DNA of 64,000 nt from Primula veris (Eukaryota > Streptophyta > Magnoliopsida > Ericales > Primulaceae): positions 7,876,501 to 7,940,500 of the forward strand of contig OY821750.1 in assembly GCA_963682055.1 (NCBI GenBank), given 5' to 3'. The number at the start of each line of letters is the position of its first letter. Position 1 is the first letter of the stretch. Positions 11,796 to 22,962 of this stretch are shown here, one piece after another. The translations under genes were made by a program, and so were the position numbers. The notes under the pieces were generated by a model. It made no database searches. It was not told the origin of the DNA and saw nothing but the letters and a program-made list of their open reading frames with translations.

Positions 11796-11986
11796 AAAAT
11801 CCTTTTGGTTTCTTTTTTCTCCTCCTTCAATTTCTTAACTTATTTTTGCAAATCTCCTAACTCATTTTCCAGATTAGACTTTACACAATTTCCCCATATA
11901 CCCATTCTTCCAATTCAGCAACTCTTTGAACATACCCTTGCAAAGTCACAAAAGACACATGATATTTGCATTCTTAATATCATAAT
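11796..11986. other. Non-coding spacer
   Basis: AT-rich sequence between the right arm and the RPS25 retrocopy. Units 2 and 3 carry about 24 extra bases at its start (ctagagccccttaccaatta). Confidence 0.5.
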
Positions 11987-12534
11987 GTCCACAATATGCA
12001 TGTTTTTTTTTTTTTGATTCAACAGACGGTCACATTAACAAAAACCCATAAATATAATCCAGCAAAATGAGTAGAAGCAAGAAAATGAAGACAAACAAGT
12101 ACCAAAATTCGTAGTCGTTCTAAAAGAAACTTGATAATACGGAATCAATGAGAAAAACTAGGTGTTGGTGGCCCTGGTATAGATCTGCTGGCTTGAATGA
12201 GTAGACACCATGCGAATGAGTCCTCTAGCCATCAGATCGTTAATCGCCTTTCTTGCCAGTGAACCGTTAACCCTCGTACGATCAGAGAGAATGGAAGGGG
12301 TGATGAGTTTGTATTTAGGGGTCTCTGAGAGAAGCTTGTCATAAGTGGCCTTGTCAAAGAGCGCCATGTTGTTCACCTTTTCCTTTTGCTTACCCTTGCT
12401 CCACTTCTTCTTCTTTTGCTTTCCTCCTCCGGATTTCGCGGGCTTGGATGACGGTGGCGGTGCCTTCTCCTTCTTCGGTGCCATTGGATTTGAGAGTGAG
12501 CGGCGGAGCTTTGAGAGCGTCCACAATATGCATG
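11987..12534 (-). mobile_element. Processed retrocopy of RPS25 with poly(A) and 16-bp TSD
   Basis: The insert 12003-12518 is flanked by direct repeats gtccacaatatgcatg at 11987-12002 and 12519-12534. On the minus strand it holds a 34-nt 5' UTR, an intact ORF, a 142-nt 3' UTR and a terminal run of 13 A (12003-12015). No introns, a 3' poly(A) and a long TSD are the marks of LINE-mediated retroposition of an mRNA. Confidence 0.92.
12158..12484 (-). CDS. RPS25: 40S ribosomal protein S25 (eS25), intronless retrogene
   Basis: The 108-residue product starts [20 protein letters not shown]. It has the lysine-rich eS25 N-terminus ([18 protein letters not shown]), the winged-helix core ([20 protein letters not shown], then NGSLARKAI) and the family C-terminus [13 protein letters not shown]. 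This is the usual full length for plant eS25, a small-subunit protein of the 40S head. I chose the MAPKK ATG; upstream codons in frame belong to the 5' UTR and target duplicate and contain no ATG. The frame is complete with no lesion, so it is either a working retrogene or a very young retropseudogene. No promoter of its own is evident. Confidence 0.9.
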   Translation of the reverse strand: MAPKKEKAPPPSSKPAKSGGGKQKKKKWSKGKQKEKVNNMALFDKATYDKLLSETPKYKLITPSILSDRTRVNGSLARKAINDLMARGLIRMVSTHSSQQIYTRATNT

Positions 12535-14156
12535 TTGATGTTTTCTCTATTTCATCTTTGAGATAAATCTTCTAATTTTCCTAGAATTTTATGTCCACTA
12601 TACAAATGAATAACGAACTAAAAGGCTTGGTCTCTTTCGGTAAATTAATGGAAATAGCTAATATGAAATGACTTATTTTTTGTCAAAACACGCATCAGTA
12701 CTAGAACGAGGGATAATCAGAATGTTCTCGATTTAATTGCCTCCATCAGAGTTTGGCTACGATTTTCTCCATAAATTTGATGTGAACAGTAAATTTGAAG
12801 TAAAGTTAAGGATAAATTAGGTATGTACACTTAAATAATCATCATGTGTTGGCAGTTGAGCCCCCATTACCCATTGTTAAATCCCCCGACTGCTTGAAAA
12901 GCATCTTCTTGTCGCAATAAACTGTTCAACTAAAAGCAGTACTACTCGAAACTCTGCTAATCCTTACGCCATATGGTGTACCAAGAATGTCATCCGTATT
13001 CTTCATTTTTCCATCATGTGAATAAAACTCTTCTTGAGAAGTTATCATTCACTACAGGAATTAAGCTCTTTAGGGACCAAAAAGTTTGTCCCCGATATGG
13101 CATCCATGAAGAAAAAATTTATTGTATTAGAAAAAAACCTAGTATGCGTATGGGCTGGACTGAAATTAATGCAGCTTAACATCGTAATAAACCTAGCAAT
13201 TCATTCTAGGAACACATTCTAAGAACACAAGACGCTGTTAGTAAAAGTAATAAAATTAGCTTATTCTTTGTGACCTAACATGTTATGTTTCTTATAGTCC
13301 TCTTCTGTATTTCCGCACCGTCAACATGGCTACGTCAGAAACACTAGTATATGCCATTGTTCTACTTGAAGCATAAATTAATGAGATTTTGTAGCTAAGG
13401 ATGCTACAAAGTTTGAAATGTTGCATGATTATTTGTTGGCGATTCTTGAGATAGCGGTAATAATAAAATGTGGGTTTTTCCCACCAGTTATTTAAAAAAA
13501 AAACGATGTTACGGATAAATAACTATCTACAATTGAGTAATCATCATGTTTTGGGAGATGAGCTCCCATTACCCATTGTTGAATTCCCCAGTACTGCTTG
13601 AAAACCTCGACTTGATACTATCCTATCTGTTTCTTTTTCGTTACATACACATATCTAGTTATATACATATATATTTAGCATTGTAATAAGTATATATATA
13701 TATATATATATTTATTTATATGTTCTTGTTTATATGCATATATCATATATGTTGATCCAGTCATCCTCCTCTAAGACAAATATTTATAAAGCTATAGAGA
13801 AAATACAAATAGGTTACACGTTACTTTCGACTGTTTACGTACTTGAAATAATTACACAACACTAAATACATTCCTTATATGTTCTTCCTCTTTAATTATC
13901 AAATAAATTAATTGGTAAATGATTGCTTATAAATAATACATTACAAACTACATAACAATTACAAGAGTAAAACCTTATAACTTTCCATACATACAGTACT
14001 ATATATTTTACTTACAAGCCTGTGACAACATCAAATTAATAATTATGACCTTGCTAAAGTTTGAACCTTATTATACCCTCATTACTACTATTTATATGAT
14101 TAAGACAAACTTTACAACTTTTGAAACCAACCATTAATAACTCCCAACTTTTGGAC
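12535..14156. other. Non-coding region with local repeats and a LINE-like tail
   Basis: Bases about 12832-12905 are repeated with changes at 13536-13610 (shared core cccattacccattgtt). Bases 13216-13455 are the inverted partner of 8935-9182. A GTGGG/CCCAC hairpin at 13470-13484 followed by an A run (13493-13503) looks like another LINE 3' end. A (TA)n run lies at 13690-13711. No gene recognised. Confidence 0.6.
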
Positions 14157-14346
14157 AGAACCGGATCGGTTTTTTTCGGTCCAGTTTTGGTTTTTCGGTA
14201 TTTTTCGGTTTTTTTTGTTTCGGTCTTTTTCGGTTCGGTTTTATTGAAAACCGAAACCGACACGAAATTTTTTCGGTTTTTCTGTTTCGGTCTTTTTCGG
14301 TTCGGTTATCGGTCCCGTTTGGGTTTTTCGGTTTTTTGCCCAGCCC
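14157..14346. repeat. CGGTTTTT-rich low-complexity repeat
   Basis: Many irregular copies of tttttcggt/ggttcggt occur, ending in gcccagcccta. The reverse complement begins tagggctgggcaaaaaaccg, a start seen on many plant repeats; I cannot assign it firmly to a transposon family. Open frames here (FSVFFGSVL...) are repeat artefacts. Confidence 0.7.
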
Positions 14347-16275
14347 TATAAATAACAGTATAATGCATGCAAAAATGAATTAAGATAAATATATAACATG
14401 AAATTATGTTAAATTACAAACTGTGGAACTAAAAAACCAAAATAGAGTATCCCAGTACAACAGTATTTGTGATTAATTACACAACATTTTTAATGCATTT
14501 TAGAGAAATTAGGCTTTTTTTGGACTAGTGTATTTGTGTATGTATGTATATGTTTTCAAATTAGCAAGTGAAGACGCTATAAATGTTGATTTTGTAATTT
14601 GAATTTGGTAACGCATTTATAATTTGGCAGTTCTTTTTCGAATGTGGTACTGTCACTCGGTTTCGTAATGTTTGTCCACCACAAATTACATACAACTTTA
14701 ACCGATAAAAAAACTCATAAATAAATTGTCGAAATCAAAATTTTGAAAAGTTAATCACCTAGTTTAATATTTAACTTTATGATTAAATTTTGAAATTTTC
14801 CGTTTTAATAATTTACATATGTTCTTTGAAGGTTAAAATTGCATTTAGGTTCGTGGTGGGTAAATATTTTGGAACGGATGACTATTGATCATAGGAAAGA
14901 AATATTGGTGATTCATGTTTTGATAAATAAACCGGTTAATAGTACTTTACTTTTGGGTTGAGTTAAATTGTACTTAGATGAGAATGTTTTTTTTTTTAAT
15001 AATAAATCATACCCAGAAAAACATGATCAATTACATTTTCAATGTTTTTTACTTTTATGAAACAATTAAATTTAATGCTTTATTGGTTCATGAAAGTTTA
15101 CACGTCGACATGTTACTTGTGAGATTTTTGATGGATTGAGTATCCATATCAATACAATTAAGTAACACTTGTATACCAACATGACACTAACCCTATCTGA
15201 CATGCAACCACGTACACGTACAGTTAGGGGGAAATTAGTATTACGTTAATGGTTTTTGGCATCAACTGAAAAACCAATCCATATATTTTAAGGAAAATAT
15301 GATAAATTTGGTCCGTTTCATAGGTTCGGTATTTTAATTTTAAAATAATTAGCATGGAAGTCCCGTCTAAAAAAGGACGGGGTCGTTTCTTAACATCCGT
15401 TCCGCAATTTTGTGAAATATATAAAATTACATTTGCATGGTGCACTAATGTCATCCTCTTAAGCAATTATATAAATATTGTCATATATATAAATGGATTT
15501 AAATTAACAGAGTTAATAGAAATGGAGCTTTCAAAATTAGATGAACAAATTTAGTCAGAGAATATTGATGAACGTCATAGTAACATTAACATATATAGAC
15601 TGTGGGTAGAGCTTTTTTCAATAGTAATGCCAAAATGTATCAGTATTCGACCAATTTTTCCATCTATAAGGTCGTAACAAAATTTAAGTACTATAAAGAA
15701 TTTTATGTGTATTGCAATATACCATTATCTTTAGGAGACAACAGAGAAAGAAACAGATTCGGGACAAATTGTCGCACTTTGTGCTAACTAAATATCATAA
15801 TAAAACGAATACAAATATATGAGCGAACTAATATCGAGTAAAAGTGGTCAAAAGGAACCGCGTTATGGATTGCCATAGTTATTGAGTTATACTGAATTAT
15901 ACGATCTTATATTAACAAATTAAGGGTAACATCGACAGTCCTTCGAAAACATGCAACGTCCCAAACTCTAAACCTCCAGTTTCATTCAAAAGCATAAATT
16001 TCATCTTAATGGTCAAGGTGATATATACGAGTAATTTTTACTCTTGCCATTTATAACTTAGAATGGTAAACATATATGTTAAATATATGCACATACAAAG
16101 TAATGCTTAGTGGTACTAGTAAGACCTTTAATTAAAGGCCAGGTAGCGAAGTCAAACTAGTGACACAAAAAAAAAAAGATAAAGTTTCTTATTTCACAAT
16201 ACACATCTACTCATGTAGATAATCACGTAAATGAATTAATGATTATTTTTAATCAACAAATTGTTATAAGTACAC
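14347..16275. other. Non-coding AT-rich region
   Basis: Conserved across all three units but with no recognisable protein, RNA gene or transposon end. The longest frame (15354-15554) resembles no family I know. Confidence 0.5.
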
Positions 16276-16460
16276 ACATATATTTATATATACATATAAA
16301 TATTTATATATACATATAAATATATATATAAATGTAATATTCATTAAAATAGAATGTTACACATTGTATGTTGGATAAGATTTTGAGAGAATAATTTTTT
16401 ATTATGCAATTATCGTTATGATAAGATTTTGAGAGAATAATTTTTTATTATGCTATTGTA
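16276..16460. repeat. 20-bp VNTR and adjacent direct repeat
   Basis: A ~20-bp unit (atatttatatatacatataa) occurs twice here and three times in unit 2 (about 38600-38665). It is followed by two copies of gataagattttgagagaata starting near 16376 and 16420. Confidence 0.75.
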
Positions 16461-18675
16461 TGTTGGATAAGATTTAAATAATGGGAAGTTAGGATTTATT
16501 ATTACCTTTTATTATGCTACTATCGTTATCGTTATCTTTATCTCCTCTTTTATATTTTTTTATCAGATCTAGGTTTTTATATTGTTAGTAAATAATAGCA
16601 ATTATATGTGGGTATATATAGGCCTAATACTCTTTTTATTGCTACATCCATCCCTAATTTATGCCATGTGTTTCAATATGAGCATAATAGAAAGTGTCTG
16701 TTTTTCCAATATATATATATGTATGTATATATATATGTATATAAGTAGTGGTTAAAGATACAATTAGAACGTGTATATTAGCAAGATTCAAAAAAATTGG
16801 AGAACTAAAGTGGTGGTTAGAATTTACTGGTCCGACTTTATGAACTCATCTTAAAGAAATTCGATCGAAATTAATTGGAAAAAAAAAGGAAAAAGAATAT
16901 TTTTTAGGTATGACCTGATCCTCATAGGTCTGATGGAATTAAATTAATTTCTACTTCAATCATAGGATCACCTGTCTCAACTAAGAGGGGTCAATGTTAT
17001 TGGTGACAACACCTGTAGATATCATAAGTGAGAATGTCACGATCGCCTGCCAGTGGAATGTTTTCAGCGTTCAGTCAATCTACACAGAGTGAATTGGTTC
17101 TCTTGGATTGATGAACTGTTTTGATAAAAAAAAAATGGATTTGGTCGTGATGTTGATTCATACATTTAATTGATATTGGTTTGCAACTCGCCAAATTGAT
17201 AAATATCTACCCAAATTGTGAAAATATGCACAAACAAGAGGTGTTGAATTGGAGGCAAATAGTATACTATTGTGTATTTTCTTCTTTGCACCGGTGTGCT
17301 TTTTATCTCAAGAAAAAATTTCGAACTAAATTTTTTGGTAAAGTTAGTCTACTTATACAATAAACGTTTATTTAAGAATATAGGCAATACCATAAGATTG
17401 GAGAACCTTCTCTTTTCAGCTTTATTCCCGACATTGTATCTTCTACATTTTTCCGAAAAAGGTTACGATGTACATAAAACTAACCTTAGATGTCTTGTTT
17501 ACAAAAGGTGATCGAACAGTAAGTCGTATCAATGATATTGTGTATGACAAAAAAAAAAATTTGAAAGTGAATGTACGAGATGTTAACGTACGTTAAAGAT
17601 TTTCTACCCGACATGAAAGTTGATATGATTGTTGCTAAAAGTACGTAGATGAATGAAAGTAAATAGATACTAAAGTAGAGAAGAATAGGCGGTCTAATCT
17701 GTTTACCAATTTAGTGAGACTTACTTTCAATTGTGAAAAGCATATGGTCAGTTTTTTGAAAAATGGACGGTAAAATGGGTTGAATACACTTCAATCGCAA
17801 TTGTTTCTAGTGTTGAAAACGGCATAAATCAGTTTTTTTATGTTACATACAATAAGAAACTCTGGATTTCTGGGGAGATGCCATAATGGATGTGATGGAC
17901 CATAAAAATGATCTATGCCGACAATATTTGATGCGCGTTAGGTTATGGAGTATTTGATCTTGCTTCACACTAATTAAAAATTGTATTAGACGTTGTTGTT
18001 TTGTTCTTGTATGAGATTTTTTTGTATAATTTACTATTATTTTGGGAATATTTTGATTATACTTATTTAAATCTCTTATATTAAAAAAAACAAAAACAAA
18101 TTGGAATTCACTTCTCAACTAAAATATTAAAACAATAAATGTATTAGTTACTAAAAAACTGGTAACTTATTAGAGAATAAAAATCAAAATGTTATTTATA
18201 CCCTCAAATATACAAGCAGTGAAAATCTTCAAATCCAATAAAGTGAATGACAATGCATAAACGTTGAGTGATTTGATAGGTTAGATGAGAAAGTAGACAA
18301 AGATAGAAAAAATAGAACTTTTCAGTATATTTTTATTTATTAATTAGTAAAAAAATTAAGTGTTTGTTATTATCAGTATATCTCACATAATTTAGTAATA
18401 AAAAGCATATATGAATAGCAATGAGAAGGTTTGTGAGGTATCAGCTGTTCAGCATGGTATTGGTGCAAATTTCTTGCGACGTGTCTACAACTCTACGAAA
18501 GTTACTTTGACTATTATCAAAAAATTTATCAGAATATTGTGAGTTTAAACAAAATTATATGCTCATGTGACATATATTGTAAAGATATTATTGATATATT
18601 ATGATTTTTTTATTATATCTTGTCTTGTGGAATAAAATATTATGTAACTTGTTACGGTGAATAATATTTTACTCC
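16461..18675. other. Non-coding AT-rich region
   Basis: I see no gene. It holds a TA/TG microsatellite near 16710-16745 and an A-tailed segment ending at about 17137. The latter might be an old retroposon, but no flanking duplicate is visible. Confidence 0.45.
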
Positions 18676-21600
18676 ATCAAAGATTCTAAATGGTGTTGTT
18701 CTCAGAGATGCAGCAGGTATTCAAAATGAAGCTACTTCTTATTTTAAGTCTATTTTTGATCCTGATACTTCATAGCAAGGGGACTTTTCTAGCCTCAATT
18801 GTATTCCTCAGCTGATTAATGATGATGGTAATGTTATTTTAGACAATTATCCAACTCTGAATGAAGTAAAGGAAGCTATTTGGGGGCTAGATAAAAATAG
18901 TTCTCCTGGCCAAGATGGTTTTAATGGTCATCTTTAAACTAAAGCCTGGCCTATTATTCATAATGATATTAATCAAGCCATCTTCAGTTTTTTGCTGGCT
19001 CTGAACTTCTTAAAGTAATGACTACAACTCTTATTGTTCTTATCCTTAAAAACAAAAGTCCTAAAACTTTTGGTGATTATAGACCCATCAGTTTAAGTAA
19101 TTTCAGCAATAAGATCATTTCTAAGATTCTGTCTACTAGACTTGCTAATATTTTGCCTCAGTTTATTGTGGAGAACCAAAGTGGTTTTATTAAAGGGAGA
19201 GATATCACTTATAATGTCTTCCTTGCCCAAGAACTTATAAGTACTTTGGGTGCAAAAAGTAAAGGAAAAAATGTTGCACTTAAATTAGATATGAAGAAGG
19301 CCTATGACAGAGTTTCTTGATTATTTTTGACTAAAGTCTTGATGAAAATGGGGTTTATTAGATGGTAATTAGATAAGGTTTGGAGACTTATTTCTAATAT
19401 TCACTTTAGTGTGATAGTAAATGGAGTTGCTACTGGTTTTTTTAAATCTACTCAAAGGGCTGAGACATGGGGATCCTCTACTCAAGAAATCTCAACAATC
19501 TAATCTATAATGGAAGATATCAAAGCTTCAAAACTCCTATTGACTGTCCTATCATCACTCATCTTGCTTATGCAGATGACATTATTATTTTTTTAGCAAC
19601 TACTAAATGATCTATTACTGAAGTTCACATAGTGATAAAGCTATATGAAAGAGATTCAAGTCAGGAGGTAAACTATAATAAAAGCTTTATTTATTGCTCT
19701 AAAAGTGTTACTAATATGTAAGGCAAATCTCTTGAAGAAAATACATGTATTACTTTAAAAAATCTCCCTTTGTTTATTTGGGTTTTCACTTATACTCTGG
19801 AAGGAAAAAAAGGCATTTATTTTCATGGCATGGTTACAAAAGTGAGAGAGACTATGAGTACTTGGAAGTCAAAATGGTTGTCTATGGGATCTAAGTTATT
19901 CTAATCAGGCATGTTCTTCGGTCCATCCCTATTTATACACTTACAGCAATGCAGCCTCCTAAGATGATCTTTAGTGATGTTGAAAGGGTTTTTGCTAATT
20001 TTTTATGGGGACAAGATGGGGAAAATAACAAATTACACTGGGTCTCTTGGGCTAAAATTACTTATCCTATTGAGGAAGGAGGCTTGGAGATTAGAGACTT
20101 ACAAGACATAACAAATGCCTTTGCCATAAAATTATGGTGGAAGTTTAAAAATCAAAATTCATTATGGTCTAAATTTATGAAAAGTAAATATTGTAAAAAG
20201 GTGCATCCATATATGGCTAAAAGGGCTATTACAATTGGAACTTGGAACAGAATGCTTGAGCTTAGAAGTGTGGCTGAAACAAAAATCATGTGGCAAGCTG
20301 GTAGATGAACTTTTGATATTAATTGGGACAACTGGACTGGTGAAGGCCCTATAAACTATGAGCGTATTATTGCTAGTATTCCTTTTAAAGATCTGAGAAA
20401 CAATGGTAATTGGAATTTTACTTATATTTTTAATCTTTTCCCTAATAATTATCATCACTACTTTAAAAAGGTGATAAAGCTTGCTGAGGATAAGGACGTC
20501 TGCTATTGGACAGAGACCTTCACTGGTGTATTTACTGTTAAATCTGCTTGGAACCAGATAAGAAAAAGAAACATTATTAATTGGATATATACTCTTATTT
20601 GGGATAAGTTGCTACCCTTGAGGGTTTCTTGTTTCATGTGGAAAATTTTCCTAAATGCAGTTGCTGTTAATGAAAAGGTGCAAAGTAAGGGTATAAAGTT
20701 GGTCTCCATATGTAGTTATTGTTCCAATTCTAATGAATCTATTGAACATCTCTTTGGTACTGGTTCTATAGCAGAGAAAGTTTGGTCATTCTATGGAAGG
20801 CTTATGGGAATAACCTACAACAATTTAAGTATTAGAGGGAGGTGTCTAACTTGGTGGCAACCCTCAAATTCTTCTCTCAGGGGTAAGTGTATTAAAATTA
20901 TTCCTTCTATAATTCTATGGCGTATTTGTAAGTCTAGAGGCAGCTATAAGTTTGATAATAGGGCTATGAACAGTGAAGCTATTATAGCAAGTGTTCGAAG
21001 GCAGCTTTTGCTGTTTATTAAAAAAGATAAAAAATTAGGGGAAAAGTTTGATTTTACTGATGATAAATGGGGGAATAATATTAATAATGTTAAGAAAGTT
21101 CTCATCTTTCATTAGGCTAAACCTCCCCCTAATAGAGTGAAGATTATTGTGGATGGAGTCTTTAAGTCTAATATCTATAGTGGTATAGGGGGTCTAATGA
21201 GAAATTATCTGAGTAATTTTATTAAAGGCTTTCTACTATAGAGGAGGCTATTTCTATCATTGAGATGGAGGCGCTACCTTTTCTACATGGGTTACAGCTT
21301 ATTAAGGATGAACATGCAATTATTGAGACAGACTCCAGAAAGTTTATTAACATTCTTCTTAATAAAGAAAAATGTCCTTGCGCTATTTATGCGATTATTG
21401 ATCAAATTCGATAATTAGTTAATAAGAAAAGGGTAGAAATTGGTCATACCTTTAGAGAATGTAACAAAACAGCAGATCTCCTTGCTAAGGAAAGACATGT
21501 TATGTTCTCCGATAGGGCTTGTGATTTCCATCCCACAAAGCAGCAGATCTCCTTGCTAAGGAAATTGGTCATACCTTTAAGATGGATTCATCTTGGTATC

Positions 21601-21915
21601 CAATTTTAAGAGGATGAGTTTTTTCGCCATTTTTATTTGGGATAAGTTTTCTACCCTCTCTAAGGCAGACCGATTGCTATTCTTAGACAAGTGGGCGCAG
21701 GATGACACGCATAGTATCTGGCTCAAGTGGCAGTTTATTACGCAAGAAGCCCCTCAAGTTATTTACGAAATTTTTATTTAGTTTTACAAGTTGTAGTCTT
21801 GTTCTTTTGTTAGACCATATTTCGAATAGGGGCACTTTGGGTCCTTTTTCTTTTGTATTTTTTGTGGGGTTTTTCCCCCACATTTTTTATTTTTTCCAAC
21901 TATTAATAAAATAAA
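18676..21915 (+). mobile_element. L1-type LINE, 5'-truncated and dead (unit 1)
   Basis: The element starts inside ORF2 at KILNGVVLRDAAG; the endonuclease is absent. Reverse-transcriptase motifs follow in order: GDYRPISLSNF, NQSGFIKGRD, KLDMKKAYDRV, and the active-site YADD at 19569-19580. After the RT come the zinc-binding region (FMWKIFLNAVAVNEKV...CSYC, about 20630-20800) and a plant-type RNase H (VDGVF, ETDSRK, ADLLAKE, 21147-21490). At least six stops and several frameshifts break it. The 3' end has a GTGGGG/CCCCAC hairpin at 21864-21881, then AATAAAATAAAA. A partial duplication of the RNase H end lies at about 21540-21580. Confidence 0.88.
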
Positions 21916-22962
21916 ATTATGGATTTTCCCCATCATTCATTTAAAAATAAAGTATACTCTATGTCATGTATGCTTTATACAATTTCATCACTCTAATCCT
22001 CCATCCTTTGTTTAAGACCCGCTTAATCACAATTTATACTTTATTTGTACAACTCACATTATATTCTTTTTTATTAACCTGCAACCTGAAGCTTACAAAT
22101 TTACAAGCTCGATCTTTATATATATATATTGGTAGAAGAAACTCACAATTTTAATTGTAATTTAGGAATAAAAATATGGGGGGAAATCCCACTTAAACAG
22201 AGAATAAGTATCAAATCTGATCGAAAATTAAAATTACGACTTAATTAAAAATGGACAAAAGCTCCAATGATTAAGAGTGTAAATATTTAATGTAGTCTGT
22301 TAAGATCGGTGTTCTAAAACGCACACATAGACGGAAGTTAGGCGGGTTCTAGACGCCTAACAAATTATGTGAAATTATGTGGATTAGGTGGTGATTAAGC
22401 GGAATTATGGGGGATTAGACGCTAGTTGACCAACTTTTGCCTAATTTTTTTCTTTTAGTACATTGGTTAAGATACAAGTTGAAGTTCTTCTTTGCGGGGC
22501 ATGGGTTAATCCATTCTCGGGTTCATTTGTTGATTTTACTAAAAAAAATTCAAAATCACAATGATTTATCATCTTAATCTTACAATTGTTGATATGTCTA
22601 TGATAACAGGCTCCGCTAATTTCCGTAATTGCGGGGTTATGATTTGTTGAAGTGTTACGGGTGTAATACCAGGAACGAAAAATAATTAATTTTTTCTTAA
22701 ATGATTTCGTTCCATAAAAACGACGTCTTTAGTCATGAAAAATGTTGTGGCTTCAGGCTTCTAGATGCATTTAGTTTGTTACTCTTTTGATTGATATTTG
22801 ATACGATAGCCTTTGAAAATGCATTGGTCGCTACTTGAGAGTAGAGGAAAATTATGAATAAGACATTTATTTGTACTGTAATCCAGCCACCAAAAACTTG
22901 TATAGCAATGGGTGTGTATCCTAATTGGCTTTCAGGAGGATTTCCCCGGAGAATGAATAAAA
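21916..22962. other. Non-coding region between LINE and copia
   Basis: A weak tRNA-like SINE candidate lies at about 22456-22555. A small inverted pair GGAACGAAA/TTTCGTTCC occurs at about 22670-22712. Bases about 22300-22440 resemble diffuse plant repeats rich in ggcgg/gacgcct. Nothing firm. Confidence 0.4.

Noticed and set aside
13034..13222. MITE or small gene near cactacaggaattaagctc
   Set aside because: The start resembles plant MITE ends (cactacaggaa), but no matching inverted end or target duplicate was found. The frames are short and unlike any protein.
14054..14351. Coding frames rich in FSVFFGSVL / KTEPKKTE
   Set aside because: They are by-products of the CGGTTTTT repeat on both strands.
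16890..17137. snoRNA or other small RNA gene ending in an A-run
   Set aside because: TGATGA-like strings occur, but no C/D box set, promoter or known guide sequence could be recognised.
22456..22555. tRNA-derived SINE
   Set aside because: There is a weak box-A-like tagtacattgg, a box-B-like gggttaatcc and a short A run, but the matches are poor and no flanking duplicate is visible.
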